Of a stretch of 64,000 nucleotides of DNA, positions 35,221 to 45,303 are shown in pieces (within the stretch, counting starts at the first letter, position 1; every line of letters begins with the position of its first letter). The DNA comes from Halomonas sp. TA22. Its GTDB lineage: Bacteria; Pseudomonadota; Gammaproteobacteria; Pseudomonadales; Halomonadaceae. The notes under the pieces are model-generated. The model worked only from the letters and a program-made list of their open reading frames with translations, had not been told where the DNA came from and made no database searches. A program made the translations under genes and the position numbers. The stretch covers positions 310,001-374,000 of the forward strand of contig NZ_CP053108.1 of assembly GCF_013009075.1 (NCBI RefSeq), given 5' to 3'.

Positions 35221-37412
35221 CCCCCCTCCCGGTGGCGAATCAGGAAGCAGTGGTGCAGGTCGGGGCGTCGCTGGAAGTCCGGATCGAAGGTCCTGGCCGA
35301 GATATCCTCCACTCTATAGTGCTCGGCCAGGTCGCCATCGAGCAGGAAGCGACGCTGGTTGTTGGAGAACACCAGCGTGCCGTCCGGCGCCAGGCGCGCC
35401 ATCGCCAGCCGTACCAGCCGACCATGATCGCGCTGCACATCGAGGGTGTCCTCCATCCTCTTCGAGTTGGAGAAGGTCGGGGGATCCATGAAGATCAGGT
35501 CGAACTCACTGCCGGCGGTCTCGAGCCAATGCAGACAGTCGTCACGCACGACTCGGTGACGGCGCTGGTCGAGACCATTGAGCGCGAAGTTGTCGCGGGC
35601 CCACTCCAGGTAGGTATTGGAGAGATCGACACTGACGCTATCGCTGGCACCTCCCTCCTGTCGAGTGCCCAGCGCGGCATGCACGGTGGCCGTCGCGGTA
35701 TAGCAGAACAGGTTGAGGAAGCGCTTGCCGGGGGCCATCTCGGCAAGCATGCGGCGCACCGGCCGATGATCGAGAAATAGCCCGGTGTCCAGGTAATCGC
35801 GCAGGTTGACCCACAGCAGCGCCCTGCCCTCGCGCACCTGGAAACGCTCACCGCTGGTGGCCTGTTTCTGGTACTGGGCGCGACCGCTCTGGCGTTCGCG
35901 TTGCTTGATATGGACATGATCGGCACGCACCCCGAGCACCTCGGGAATCACGCCCAACGCATCGAGCAGGCGACGCTGGGCCTGTCCAGCATCGATCGAC
36001 TTGGGCGGTGCATACTCCTGCACATGCACCCGCTCGCCGTAGACATCGATGGCCAGGGCATACTCCGGCATGTCGGCATCGTAAAGGCGATAACACGTCT
36101 CGCCGGACTGCTTGAGCCACTTGTTGAGCCGCTTGCGGTTCTTCTCCAGCCGATTGACGAACATCTGTGCGCCCTCGGAGCGACGCGGCCGCTGTTCGCC
36201 CGTTTGCGTCGTCTGCGGCTCCCCCTCGGCCAGCGGCATCAGCAGCAGCTTGCAATCCAGTGGACCGTTCTTGAACGCGTACTGCTTCTCGGCACGCAGT
36301 CCGGTGCGGTGGCCAAGATCCGGGTTGCCGGTGAACAGCGCCAGTTGCCAGCCCGGAAACTGCCCCCGGGCGCGCTCGCCAAGGGCGGTATAGAGCGGCA
36401 CCAGCTCGGGCAGCTCGCCCAAGCGTTCGCCATAGGGCGGATTGGTGATCAAGAGCCCCTGTGCCTGGGAGTCGAGCGCCTCGGGGCGGGTCAGCTGCGC
36501 CACCGAGCCGCCCTGGAACTCGATCAGCGCCGGGATACCGGCACGCATGGCATTGGCCCTGGCGGCAGCTATCGCCTGGGGGCTCTGGTCGAAGCCATAG
36601 AGGCGTGACTTGCAGCGCTTGCGACCGATGCTTGCACGCGCCAGGGCCTCGCGCGTGAGCTCGTGCCAAACATTCGCGTCGTGTCCGGCCCAGCCGTGAA
36701 AGCCGAAACGCTCACGAGCCAGGTTGGGGGCGACATCCGCCGCCATCAGGGCGGCCTCGATCACCAGCGTTCCGGAGCCACACAACGGATCGACCAGCGC
36801 TTCGCCGGCCTTGGCACGCGCCGGCCAGCCAGCGCGCACCAGCAGTGCCGCGGCCAGGTTCTCCTTGAGCGGCGCGTGGCCCAGCTCACGGCGATAACCC
36901 CGCCGGTGCAAGCTGTCGCCAGAGAGATCGATGCCCAGCGTCAGGCGGCCACGGTGGAGATGGGCATAGAGGCGCAAGTCGGGGTTGCTCGGGTCGACAT
37001 CGGGGCGGGCCTGGCCGGCGGCGCGCAGCGCATCCACCACCCCATCCTTGACTGTCTGCGCGCCGAATCGGGTATGGCGGATTTGCTCCGACTGACCATG
37101 AAAATCCACCGCCAGGGTCGTGCCGGGTCGCCAGTGACGGTGCCAGTCGAGGGCTTCGGCACACGCCTTGAGCTGCTCGGGACGCTCGACCCCTTCCTCC
37201 CGCACCAGACACAGGATGATGCGATTGGCCAAGCGCGACCAGAGACAGAGGCGGTAAGCACTCTTGAGCGAGGCCCGCAAGTGCACACCGGCCACCGTGG
37301 TCTTGTCGATTTGCGCGCCGAGAGCGCTTAGCTCCTCGGCCAGCAGCATTTCGATGCCTTTGGGGCAGGTTGCAAAAAGAGCAATAGAATCAGTCAATTG
37401 AAGATCTGTCAT
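35217..37412 (-). CDS. rlmL: Bifunctional 23S rRNA methyltransferase RlmKL (G2069/G2445)
   Basis: Fused enzyme methylating 23S rRNA G2445 (N2) and G2069 (N7). The 731-residue protein has an N-terminal THUMP domain and the RlmL catalytic site TNPPYGERLG (about 328). The C-terminal RlmK Rossmann half has LNLFCYTATATVHAA and the site FMDPPTFSNSKRM. E. coli RlmKL is 702 residues. It lies upstream of and divergent from rmf, with pyrD next, as in Pseudomonas. Confidence 0.95.
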   Translation of the reverse strand: MTDLQLTDSIALFATCPKGIEMLLAEELSALGAQIDKTTVAGVHLRASLKSAYRLCLWSRLANRIILCLVREEGVERPEQLKACAEALDWHRHWRPGTTLAVDFHGQSEQIRHTRFGAQTVKDGVVDALRAAGQARPDVDPSNPDLRLYAHLHRGRLTLGIDLSGDSLHRRGYRRELGHAPLKENLAAALLVRAGWPARAKAGEALVDPLCGSGTLVIEAALMAADVAPNLARERFGFHGWAGHDANVWHELTREALARASIGRKRCKSRLYGFDQSPQAIAAARANAMRAGIPALIEFQGGSVAQLTRPEALDSQAQGLLITNPPYGERLGELPELVPLYTALGERARGQFPGWQLALFTGNPDLGHRTGLRAEKQYAFKNGPLDCKLLLMPLAEGEPQTTQTGEQRPRRSEGAQMFVNRLEKNRKRLNKWLKQSGETCYRLYDADMPEYALAIDVYGERVHVQEYAPPKSIDAGQAQRRLLDALGVIPEVLGVRADHVHIKQRERQSGRAQYQKQATSGERFQVREGRALLWVNLRDYLDTGLFLDHRPVRRMLAEMAPGKRFLNLFCYTATATVHAALGTRQEGGASDSVSVDLSNTYLEWARDNFALNGLDQRRHRVVRDDCLHWLETAGSEFDLIFMDPPTFSNSKRMEDTLDVQRDHGRLVRLAMARLAPDGTLVFSNNQRRFLLDGDLAEHYRVEDISARTFDPDFQRRPDLHHCFLIRHREGG

Positions 37413-37623
37413 AAACTGGCCATGGCTCGAAAGCCGGTCATATTCCTGTAAAGACTATTTGGTAAGGCGCTTATGCCAAATCACTTGTCGACAGAAGCAT
37501 CCAATATGGACTAGTTGTAAAGAGGTAGCTACTGAGAACGCATGCGTTTCTTGTCCATGGGCGTCTACGGATGGGCGTCACACGGGTTGCGGCGAGGCGG
37601 AAACTGTACCGGCCTGCCGCACT

Positions 37624-37649
37624 GACACCTGTCTCACTGACAGTGTGTC
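37624..37649 (+). promoter_or_regulatory. Stem-loop in the rmf leader
   Basis: GACAC-CTGTC-TCACT-GACAG-T-GTGTC forms a 10-bp stem with one bulged T and a five-base loop. It ends 44 bp before the rmf start codon and is not followed by a T-run, so it is more likely a regulatory or stabilising RNA element than a terminator. Confidence 0.5.
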
Positions 37650-37664
37650 CAAACCGCTAGTTTC

Positions 37665-37679
37665 AAAAACCTGGTTTTT
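37665..37679 (+). promoter_or_regulatory. 15-bp perfect palindrome next to the rmf ribosome-binding site
   Basis: AAAAACC-T-GGTTTTT is a perfect inverted repeat directly before AAGAGG (the rmf Shine-Dalgarno). It could be an operator or an RNA hairpin that affects translation. Confidence 0.45.
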
Positions 37680-37693
37680 CAAGAGGCCATCCG

Positions 37694-37900
37694 ATGAAAC
37701 GACAGAAACGTGATCGCTTCCAGCGTGCTTATGTTCACGGTTACAAGGCCGGTGTGTCCGGCCGATCCCGGGATGACTGTCCCAGTCAGGACATCAATCT
37801 TCGCGAATACTGGATGAGCGGTTGGCGTGAGGGTCGTGGGGATCAATGGTCCGGTATGACAGGTGTCTCCGGCATTCATAAGAACCCCATGGTGATGTGA
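37694..37900 (+). CDS. rmf: Ribosome modulation factor
   Basis: Small basic protein that dimerises 70S ribosomes into inactive 100S particles in stationary phase. The 68-residue product MKRQKRDRFQRAYVHGYKAG matches the Rmf N-terminal signature, with GRSRDDCPSQ and WMSGWREGRGD following. AAGAGG precedes the ATG. It stands alone with a 281-bp upstream gap that contains a hairpin and a palindrome, and a strong terminator follows. Confidence 0.97.
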   Translation: MKRQKRDRFQRAYVHGYKAGVSGRSRDDCPSQDINLREYWMSGWREGRGDQWSGMTGVSGIHKNPMVM

Positions 37901-37914
37901 TATCACCCTTATTC

Positions 37915-37943
37915 AAGGCCCGCACCAAAGTGCGGGCCTTTCT
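37915..37943. terminator. Bidirectional terminator between rmf and pyrD
   Basis: AAGGCCCGCAC and its complement GTGCGGGCCTT close a CAAA loop, followed by TCTG on the plus strand and, on the minus strand, by GAATAAGGG. It serves rmf and probably also the convergent pyrD. Confidence 0.85.
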
Positions 37944-37973
37944 GTACCGGGCGCTTCCCCGTTCACTCCCCCT

Positions 37974-38996
37974 CTAGCGTCCCATCGCCTGCAACGCCCT
38001 GGCACATTCACCCACCAGCATCGGCCCGCGATAGATGAATCCCGAATAGAGCTGTATCAGATCGGCCCCCGCTTCACGCTTGGCCACCGCCGTTTCGCCA
38101 CTCTCGATGCCGCCGACGCCGATGATCGGCATACCGGGCAGCTGCCGCCGCAATTCGCACACCACTCGATTGGAGAGTTCCAGCACAGGCCTGCCGGAGA
38201 GCCCCCCCTCCTCGTCGGCATGGACAAGGCCCGCCACCGTCTCGCGGGAGAGCGTGGTATTGGTGGCGATCACCGCATCGATGCCGTTGGCCTTGAGGCT
38301 TGCCGCCACCAGTGCGACTTCGTCTGCACTCATGTCCGGGGCGATCTTGACCGCCAGCGGAACGCGCCGCCCATTGGCTTGGTCGAGCCGCGTGCCCTCC
38401 TCTCGCAGCGTGGCGAGCAGCGCATCGAGCTGCTCGCCGAACTGCAGATTGCGCAACCCCGGCGTGTTGGGCGAAGAGATGTTCACGCTGACGTAGTGGG
38501 CATGAGCATGCACCTTGCGCAGGCAGGCGAGGTAGTCATCGGCTGCCTGTTCCACCGGGGTGGTGAGATTCTTGCCAATATTGATACCGATCACGCCGTT
38601 GTAGCGACTCGCCTTGACGCGCTCGATCAGATGATCGACCCCGGCATTGTTGAATCCCATGCGATTGATGATGGCGCCACGTTCGGGCAGGCGGAACAGC
38701 CGCGGCCTTGGGTTGCCCTCTTGCGGCCTGGGGGTCACGGTGCCCACCTCGACGAAGCCGAAGCCGAGCGAGCCCAGCGCGTCGAGGTGGTCGGCATTCT
38801 TGTCGAGGCCAGCGGCCAGCCCCACCCTGTTGGGGAAACGCAACCCCATCAACTCCACCGGATCGTCGATGCGCGGTCCACCGCCAAGGCGCGGCGCCAT
38901 GCCCAGGCGATGTACGCCGTCGAGCAGCGACAGCGTCACGCCGTGCGCGGTTTCCGGATCGAGATGAAACAGCAACGAGCGGGCAAGGGCGTACAT
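37974..38996 (-). CDS. pyrD: Dihydroorotate dehydrogenase (quinone), class 2
   Basis: Membrane-associated flavoenzyme of pyrimidine synthesis, passing electrons to quinone. The 340-residue protein starts [18 protein letters not shown], matching the E. coli N-terminal membrane helix pair. It contains [17 protein letters not shown], the base serine in [16 protein letters not shown], and [17 protein letters not shown] precedes ATG 38996; the ATG at 39014 lies before that site and was rejected. Confidence 0.96.
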   Translation of the reverse strand: MYALARSLLFHLDPETAHGVTLSLLDGVHRLGMAPRLGGGPRIDDPVELMGLRFPNRVGLAAGLDKNADHLDALGSLGFGFVEVGTVTPRPQEGNPRPRLFRLPERGAIINRMGFNNAGVDHLIERVKASRYNGVIGINIGKNLTTPVEQAADDYLACLRKVHAHAHYVSVNISSPNTPGLRNLQFGEQLDALLATLREEGTRLDQANGRRVPLAVKIAPDMSADEVALVAASLKANGIDAVIATNTTLSRETVAGLVHADEEGGLSGRPVLELSNRVVCELRRQLPGMPIIGVGGIESGETAVAKREAGADLIQLYSGFIYRGPMLVGECARALQAMGR

Positions 38997-39064
38997 GGCT
39001 CTCCTCGGCATCACAGGCAGGACTAGGCAGTGGGCGGCGAGTATACCGCAAGCCTACCCATAAC

Positions 39065-39095
39065 GACGAACCCCCGCCGGGCGGCGGGGTTCGTC
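39065..39095. terminator. Hairpin downstream of gdhB
   Basis: A 13-bp stem (GACGAACCCC plus GCC, one bulged C) with a four-base loop lies between pyrD and gdhB. It is positioned as the gdhB terminator on the minus strand, though the T-run after it is weak (GTTAT). Confidence 0.5.
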
Positions 39096-39125
39096 TGCTT
39101 TCACATGAGCACCGTCAGGGGCGCG

Positions 39126-42100
39126 TCACCCCTCGCTGCCACTTTCGGCCAGGTCCACCAGCTCGCGGATCGCCACGGCGAACAGCGCAAAGCCGCCCGC
39201 CTGACTGCCACCGGAACGCACCTCCGCCAACAGGTGACACCAGCGGTGATAGAGAGCGTCATGCCGCTCGATCCACTGCTCCACGCGCTGGTCGATATCC
39301 AGCGGACCATCCTCCATCTTCAGCACACCGACCGACAGTGCCAGTTGCTGACGCTCGAGGTCGTCGCGGAAGGTCTCCCGCGCCTGGGCCTGCCAGCCGT
39401 CGCGCACCTTGAGCGCGTTGATCTGCTCCCCCATCCATGGCAGCTCCAGGCGATGCCCCACCTCGTAGAACGCCTCGGCGACACGCTGGATCTTTTCGCC
39501 GGTCTGCTTGGACGCCTCGATGATGCCAAGCCCGACATACAGGCTATGGGTAGCCGCCACGGCACTGGCCAGCACTTCGGGCACGCCTGCCGCGATCAGC
39601 TCGTCGCGTCGCGCCTCCCATGCGTCGCGCTCATCGCCGCGCAGTCGCTCGCCGAGACTCTCCTGCAACTGAGCCAACCGCGGTGCGAAGTAGGCAATGC
39701 TGTCCTTGGTGGTCATCCCGATACGCTGGCGTAGGAACCAGCGGCTGGCACGCCTCAGCAGGCGCATCAGATCGAGCATCATGCGGTACTGCACTTGGCT
39801 CTCGATCTGGTTGTCGAGCGCTTCGATCTGCTGCCACAGCCCATTGAGATTGAAGCTGTCCCGCGCCACGATGTAAGCCCTGGCGATGTCGGCCCGCTCG
39901 GCACCGGTGCTGTCCATCAGCCGGCGCACGAAGACGACGCCCATATGATCGACCAGGTCGTTGGCGATCTGGGTAGCGACAATCTCGCGCTTGAGCTTGT
40001 GCTCGTACATCTCCTCTCTGAAGCGCTCGACCAGAATCGACGGGAAGATACGCTCGAGATGCTGCTGGATATAGGGGTCGTCCGGTACGTCCGAGGCGAT
40101 CAGGCTATCCTTGAGCACGCTCTTGGCGTAGGAGATGAGCACCGAGAGCTCGGGCAGGGTCAGCCCCTCGCCGTCGTTGGAGCGTTCCAGCAGCGCCTCG
40201 TCGGTAGGCAGGAACTCCAGCTCACGATCCAGCTGGCCGCTGGACTCGAGCTCGTTGATGAAGCGCCGATAGGAGCCCATCCCCTCCTGGGAGAGAATCT
40301 CCGAGAGTGACAGCGCCTGGGTCTGGCGGTAGTTGTCGAGGATCACCAGCTCGGCGACCTCGCCGGTCATCTGTGCCAGCAGCTGGTTGCGCTGCTTGTC
40401 GGTCAACTCGCCGCGCTTGACGATATCGTCGAGCAGGATTTTGATGTTGACCTCGTGGTCGGAGCAGTTGACGCCCCCGGCGTTGTCGATGAAGTCGGTA
40501 TTGACGCGCACGCCCCGTCGCGCGGTCTCCATGCGCCCACGCTGGGTCAGCCCCAGGTTGCCGCCTTCACCGACCACCCGGCAGTGGAGCTCGGCGCCGT
40601 TGATGCGCAGCGCATCGTTGGCCTTGTCGCCCACCTCGGCGTCGCTCTCGTCTCGTGCCTTGATGTAAGTGCCGATACCGCCGTTCCAGAGCAGGTCGAC
40701 TCGCGACTTGAGCATGGCGCGAATCAGTTCGTTGGGTGAGAGCTTGCTCTCGCTGATGCCGAAAACCTCCTTCATCTCCTTGGAGATCGGGATCGACTTG
40801 GCACTGCGCTTGAAGATGCCGCCACCGTTCGAGATCAGGCTTGCGTCGTAATCTTCCCAGCTCGAGCGCGGCAGCGCGAACAGCCGCTCGCGCTCGGCAA
40901 ACGAGGCGGCGGCATCCGGCTTCGGATCGACGAAGATATGCAGATGGTTGAAAGCCCCCACCAGGCGAATCCGGTCGGAGAGCAGCATGCCGTTGCCGAA
41001 CACGTCGCCGGCCATGTCGCCGATGCCCACCACCGTGAACTCGTCGGCCTGGGTATTGATGCCCATCTCGCGGAAGTGGCGCTTGACCGACTCCCAGGCG
41101 CCCTTGGCGGTAATGCCCATCTTCTTGTGGTCATAGCCGTTGGCGCCGCCGGAGGCGAAGGCATCGCCCAGCCAGTGGCCATACTCCAGCGATATCTCGT
41201 TGGCGATATCGGAGAAGGTCGCCGTGCCCTTGTCGGCGGCGACCACCAGGTAGGGGTCGTCGACGTCGTGACGCACCACCGCACGTGGCGGCACGATCTC
41301 GGTGCCATCGAGGTTGTCGGTGACATCGAGCAGTGCGCGAATGAAGATCTTGTAGCAGGCGATCCCCTCCTGCTGAATGGCGTCGCGATCGCCGCTTTCG
41401 GGCATCCGCTTGCAGACGAAGCCGCCCTTGGCGCCGACCGGCACGATCACCGCATTCTTGACCTGCTGCGCCTTGACCAGCCCCAGCACCTCGGTGCGGA
41501 AGTCCTCGAGACGATCCGACCAGCGCAGCCCGCCGCGAGCCACCTTGCCGCCTCTCAGGTGTACCCCCTCCACGCGCGGCGAATAGACGAATATCTCGAA
41601 CATCGGCCGCGGCTTGGGCATGTCGGGGACTTGCTTGGGATCGAGCTTGAAGGCGATGTAGTCCTTGGGCTCGCCATCGGCCCCCGGCTGGTAGTAGTTG
41701 GTACGCAGGGTCGCCTGGATCAGTTCGATATAGCGACGCAGCAGCAGGTCGTCGTTGAGGCTCGCCACGTCGTCGAGGGCGGCGTACAGGCGCGACAGGC
41801 AGGCCTCGATCTCCGTCTCGCGCGACTCCTGCTCGGGGTCGAAGCGCAGCTCGAACAGCGTCACCAGCTCGCGGGTGATCTCCGGATAGCAGGCCAGCGT
41901 CGAGGCGATATAGGTCTGCGAGAGCCCGAAGCGGATCTGCTTGAGATAGCGGGCATAGGCGCGCAGCATGGCAACTTCGCGCCAGCTCAGGTTGGCACCG
42001 ATGATCAGGCGATTGAAATCGTCGTTCTCCGCCTCGCCATTCCAGATGCGCTTGAAGGCATCGATGAACGGCTCGCGCATCTCCTGCAGATTGACGGTTT

Positions 42101-43970
42101 CGTTGGTGTGGTGCTCGAGGTCGAAGTCATGGATCCAGTAGCGTCCGTCACTGCAGGCAAGCTCGTAGGGCCGCTCGCCGATGACGCGCAGGCCGAGGTT
42201 CTCCATCACCGGCAGTACGTCGGAGAGCGGTACCGGGCTCGCCCTGTGGAACAGCTTGAGGTTGACGCCGTCGCCCTCCTCCTCGACCAGCCGATAGAGT
42301 GACAGTGACAGGGGCGCCCCACTCTTCAGCTCATTGACGTGATGAATGTCGTAGACGGCCGCGCGTGCAGTGTAATCCTCGCGATAGCTCGCCGGGAAGG
42401 CGTCTCGGTAGACATCCATCAGGCGGTTGGCCTGCTCTTCGCCGAAGCCCTCGACCATTGCGCCATGCAACTCGTCGCGCCAGCTGCGCGCCAGGCTCAT
42501 GATCTTCTTCTCGATGCGCTTGACGTCATAGTCGCTGGGGCTATCGCCGTTGAAGCGCAGAATGAACTGGATGCGTGCCAACACCGACTCGGAGAGATAG
42601 GTATTGAAGTCGCCGAAGGTAGCGTCGAGCTCCTCACTCAGCAGATTCTGGATGCGCACGCGCAGGTCGGTTGAGAACACATCGCGGGGTACGAATACCA
42701 GGCAGGAGTAGAACTTGCCGAAGCGATCCTCGCGCACGAATAGCCTCACGCGGCGGCGCTCGCGAATGTTGAGGATTCCCCGCGCCGTATCGGTCAATTC
42801 ATTGACATTGATCTGGAACAGGTCGTCGCGGGGATAGACTTCGAGGATCTGCATCAGCTGCTTGCCATCGTGCCCCTGGGGGTCGACGCCAGCCGCCTCC
42901 ATCACTGCCTTGAGCTTCTTGCGCAGCACCGGCACGTTGCGCGGCGACTCGTTGTAGACCGCCGAGGTGAACAGCCCCAGGAAGCGCCGCTCGCCGATGA
43001 TCTGGCCGGTGTCGTCATAGCGGTCGATGGAAATGTAGTCCGGGTAGGTCGGACGATGCACGCGCGAGTGGTAGGCGCTCTTGGCGAAAGAGAGCAGCTC
43101 GGGAATCAGCACGTAGCGATCGCCCTCGACCCCCTGGTCGTTGCGGATGCGTTCGCGATAGCGCGGCTGTTCGAGACGGAACACGCCAAGCTCGCTGCCC
43201 TCGATGTGATCGAGTTCGTCGTGGCCGTTGGCCGAGCGTACGGTGTACTCGTCATAGCCCAGGAAGGTGAAGTTATCGGCCAGCAGCCACTCGAGAAACG
43301 CCATGGCCTCCCGGTGATCCTCGCTGTCGATCTGCTCGGGGCGCTTGGTCTCGAGTTCCTTGAGCACTCCGCGTACCTGGTCGCGCATCGCTTCGTAGTC
43401 GGCCACGGCAGTGCGCACGTCATTGAGCACTTCGTGCAGGCTCGCCTCGATCTCCTCGCGTGCAGCCGGGTCGGAGTGGCGGTCGACCTCGATGACGATC
43501 AACGACTCGCGGCTCTGCGGCGCTCCCTGCTCCTTGGGCCGCGTCACCTTGACCAGCTGATGGGCGCTATCGCGCTGCATCGCCAGCACCGCGTTGTGGA
43601 TGGCATGCACGGTAATGCCGCGGCGGTTGAGCTCGATGCGTACCGAGTCGACCAGAAACGGCATGTCGCGGTGCAACAGCTCGATCTGGGTATGGGTCGA
43701 CTGCCAGCCATGCTCCTCGAAGGTGGGGTTGTAGACCCGCACCTTGGGCTCGGCAGGGTCGTGCGACTGGATGAAGTGCCAGATTGCCAAGGTGGCGCTG
43801 TAGACATCCTCAGGACGGCGCTCCACCAGGTCCTCCAAAAACGCCGTCGCATAGAAGGCATCGGCAAAGGCCGTGATCGCCCCGACTTTATCCTCCGCGA
43901 GTCGCTTGACCAGCTGTTCCTGAAGTTGCGCAAGAAATTCCTGTTTGCCTGCGTTCGCCACGTGTTGCAT
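39126..43970 (-). CDS. gdhB: NAD-specific glutamate dehydrogenase, 180-kDa type
   Basis: Catabolic enzyme converting glutamate to 2-oxoglutarate and ammonia. At 1614 residues it has the length of the large GDH of Pseudomonas and Streptomyces. A long N-terminal regulatory part (with ACT-like regions) precedes the catalytic core: GGKVARGGLRWSDR, the catalytic lysine in VPVGAKGGFVCKR, and the NAD site VGIGDMAGDVFGNGML, followed by a C-terminal helical region. GAGGTGA precedes the ATG. It is monocistronic with its own 184-bp upstream gap shared toward trmA. Confidence 0.96.
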   Translation of the reverse strand: MQHVANAGKQEFLAQLQEQLVKRLAEDKVGAITAFADAFYATAFLEDLVERRPEDVYSATLAIWHFIQSHDPAEPKVRVYNPTFEEHGWQSTHTQIELLHRDMPFLVDSVRIELNRRGITVHAIHNAVLAMQRDSAHQLVKVTRPKEQGAPQSRESLIVIEVDRHSDPAAREEIEASLHEVLNDVRTAVADYEAMRDQVRGVLKELETKRPEQIDSEDHREAMAFLEWLLADNFTFLGYDEYTVRSANGHDELDHIEGSELGVFRLEQPRYRERIRNDQGVEGDRYVLIPELLSFAKSAYHSRVHRPTYPDYISIDRYDDTGQIIGERRFLGLFTSAVYNESPRNVPVLRKKLKAVMEAAGVDPQGHDGKQLMQILEVYPRDDLFQINVNELTDTARGILNIRERRRVRLFVREDRFGKFYSCLVFVPRDVFSTDLRVRIQNLLSEELDATFGDFNTYLSESVLARIQFILRFNGDSPSDYDVKRIEKKIMSLARSWRDELHGAMVEGFGEEQANRLMDVYRDAFPASYREDYTARAAVYDIHHVNELKSGAPLSLSLYRLVEEEGDGVNLKLFHRASPVPLSDVLPVMENLGLRVIGERPYELACSDGRYWIHDFDLEHHTNETVNLQEMREPFIDAFKRIWNGEAENDDFNRLIIGANLSWREVAMLRAYARYLKQIRFGLSQTYIASTLACYPEITRELVTLFELRFDPEQESRETEIEACLSRLYAALDDVASLNDDLLLRRYIELIQATLRTNYYQPGADGEPKDYIAFKLDPKQVPDMPKPRPMFEIFVYSPRVEGVHLRGGKVARGGLRWSDRLEDFRTEVLGLVKAQQVKNAVIVPVGAKGGFVCKRMPESGDRDAIQQEGIACYKIFIRALLDVTDNLDGTEIVPPRAVVRHDVDDPYLVVAADKGTATFSDIANEISLEYGHWLGDAFASGGANGYDHKKMGITAKGAWESVKRHFREMGINTQADEFTVVGIGDMAGDVFGNGMLLSDRIRLVGAFNHLHIFVDPKPDAAASFAERERLFALPRSSWEDYDASLISNGGGIFKRSAKSIPISKEMKEVFGISESKLSPNELIRAMLKSRVDLLWNGGIGTYIKARDESDAEVGDKANDALRINGAELHCRVVGEGGNLGLTQRGRMETARRGVRVNTDFIDNAGGVNCSDHEVNIKILLDDIVKRGELTDKQRNQLLAQMTGEVAELVILDNYRQTQALSLSEILSQEGMGSYRRFINELESSGQLDRELEFLPTDEALLERSNDGEGLTLPELSVLISYAKSVLKDSLIASDVPDDPYIQQHLERIFPSILVERFREEMYEHKLKREIVATQIANDLVDHMGVVFVRRLMDSTGAERADIARAYIVARDSFNLNGLWQQIEALDNQIESQVQYRMMLDLMRLLRRASRWFLRQRIGMTTKDSIAYFAPRLAQLQESLGERLRGDERDAWEARRDELIAAGVPEVLASAVAATHSLYVGLGIIEASKQTGEKIQRVAEAFYEVGHRLELPWMGEQINALKVRDGWQAQARETFRDDLERQQLALSVGVLKMEDGPLDIDQRVEQWIERHDALYHRWCHLLAEVRSGGSQAGGFALFAVAIRELVDLAESGSEG

Positions 43971-44154
43971 CCGTCACCTCGGTTTGATCCGGTCAGCACT
44001 CGACCGGCGAAAAGTCTGCGACGGGGCTCGCTGGCCCTATCTGTGTCCAGCTTACGCCTGCCGCCTTGCCGACCCTACTGAATTGACCCTTTTGACATGT
44101 GCCATGTCGGTTACGCATCGATCCTTGACGTCGCGCCTCGTTATGCGCATCACG

Positions 44155-45258
44155 CTAGCGCTTCTCCAGCACCACGCCGCATTCGCAGTGGTGCGTCCAG
44201 GGAAACTGATCGAACAGTGCAAAGCGCGTGATGCGGTGCGTCACACCCAGGCGCTCGAGATTATCCGCCAGAGTGTCCGGATTGCATGACACATAGACGA
44301 TGCGCGCATAGTCGCTGAGCTGATCGCAGCTACGCTCATCCAGTCCGGCACGCGGGGGATCGACCAGCACGGTAGAAAAATCGTAGTCGTCCAGCGCCAT
44401 CTCGGCCACCCGACGCCCCCCTTTCTCCCCCTTGAGCGCCGCCGAGAACTCCTCGGCGGACATCCGCCCGACCACGGCATTGTCGATTCCGTTGGCCTCG
44501 AGATTGACCTTGGCCGAGGCGACTGAGGTACGCGAGATCTCGGTGGCCAGAACCCGCCGGAAGTTCTCGGCCAGCGCCACGGTGAAGTTGCCATTGCCGC
44601 AGTAGAGCTCGACCAGGTCTGCCGCCTGGCTGTCTCGCGTCACGTCCCGAGCCCAGCCGAGCATCGATTGGCTGATCTCGGCATTGGGCTGGGTAAAGCT
44701 GTTCTCGACCTGCTGGTAGACGAACTCCCGTCCCTCCACGTTCAGGCGCTCCCATACATGGTCACGCTCGAGCACCAGGCGCTGCTTGCGCGAACGGCCA
44801 ATGAGCGAGATGCCAAGGCGCGCCTGAAGCGCCACGGCCTCGCGCTCCCACCCCTCGTCGAGCGGGCGATGGTAGACAAGCGTCACCAGCGCCTCGCCGG
44901 AAAGCGTGGTGAGGAACTCGACCTGGAACAGCTTGCGACGCAGCGTCGGCTTGTCGCGTATCGCCTCGATCAGCTGCGGCATCAATTCATTGATGCGCCG
45001 GCTGGCCACCGGATACTCGTCGAGTCGAATGACCCGCTTCTTCTTCGGGTCGTGCGGGTCGACCTCGAACATGGCGTAGAACAGGTCGTCGCCCTCATGC
45101 CAGAGCCGGAATTCGCAGCGCTGGCGGTAATGGCTTGCCGGCGACGGATAAACCTCCAGCGGGGGCGGTGAGAAGTGCGCGAACTGCTCGGTGATGCGCA
45201 CGCGCTTGGCCTCGAGTTGCTGGTCATAGTGCGTGGGGTCGACAACGGGTACGGCCAC
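44155..45258 (-). CDS. trmA: tRNA (uracil-54-C5)-methyltransferase
   Basis: Makes ribothymidine at position 54 of tRNA. The 367-residue protein has QVENSFTQPNAEI, the SAM motif LVELYCGNGNFTVALAENF and the catalytic cysteine in VYVSCNPDTL, closely like E. coli TrmA (366). The end FDQFPWTHHCECGVVLEKR is also conserved. Neighbours on both sides are unrelated in function. Confidence 0.97.
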   Translation of the reverse strand: MAVPVVDPTHYDQQLEAKRVRITEQFAHFSPPPLEVYPSPASHYRQRCEFRLWHEGDDLFYAMFEVDPHDPKKKRVIRLDEYPVASRRINELMPQLIEAIRDKPTLRRKLFQVEFLTTLSGEALVTLVYHRPLDEGWEREAVALQARLGISLIGRSRKQRLVLERDHVWERLNVEGREFVYQQVENSFTQPNAEISQSMLGWARDVTRDSQAADLVELYCGNGNFTVALAENFRRVLATEISRTSVASAKVNLEANGIDNAVVGRMSAEEFSAALKGEKGGRRVAEMALDDYDFSTVLVDPPRAGLDERSCDQLSDYARIVYVSCNPDTLADNLERLGVTHRITRFALFDQFPWTHHCECGVVLEKR

Positions 45259-45303
45259 GGGGCCTCCTTGATTGTGGGAAACACGTGGAAAGCGGAACGG
45301 GGA

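Noticed and set aside
40938-42302. 454-codon plus-strand open frame
   Set aside because: Antisense of the glutamate dehydrogenase gene; composition mirrors the codon pattern of the real gene.
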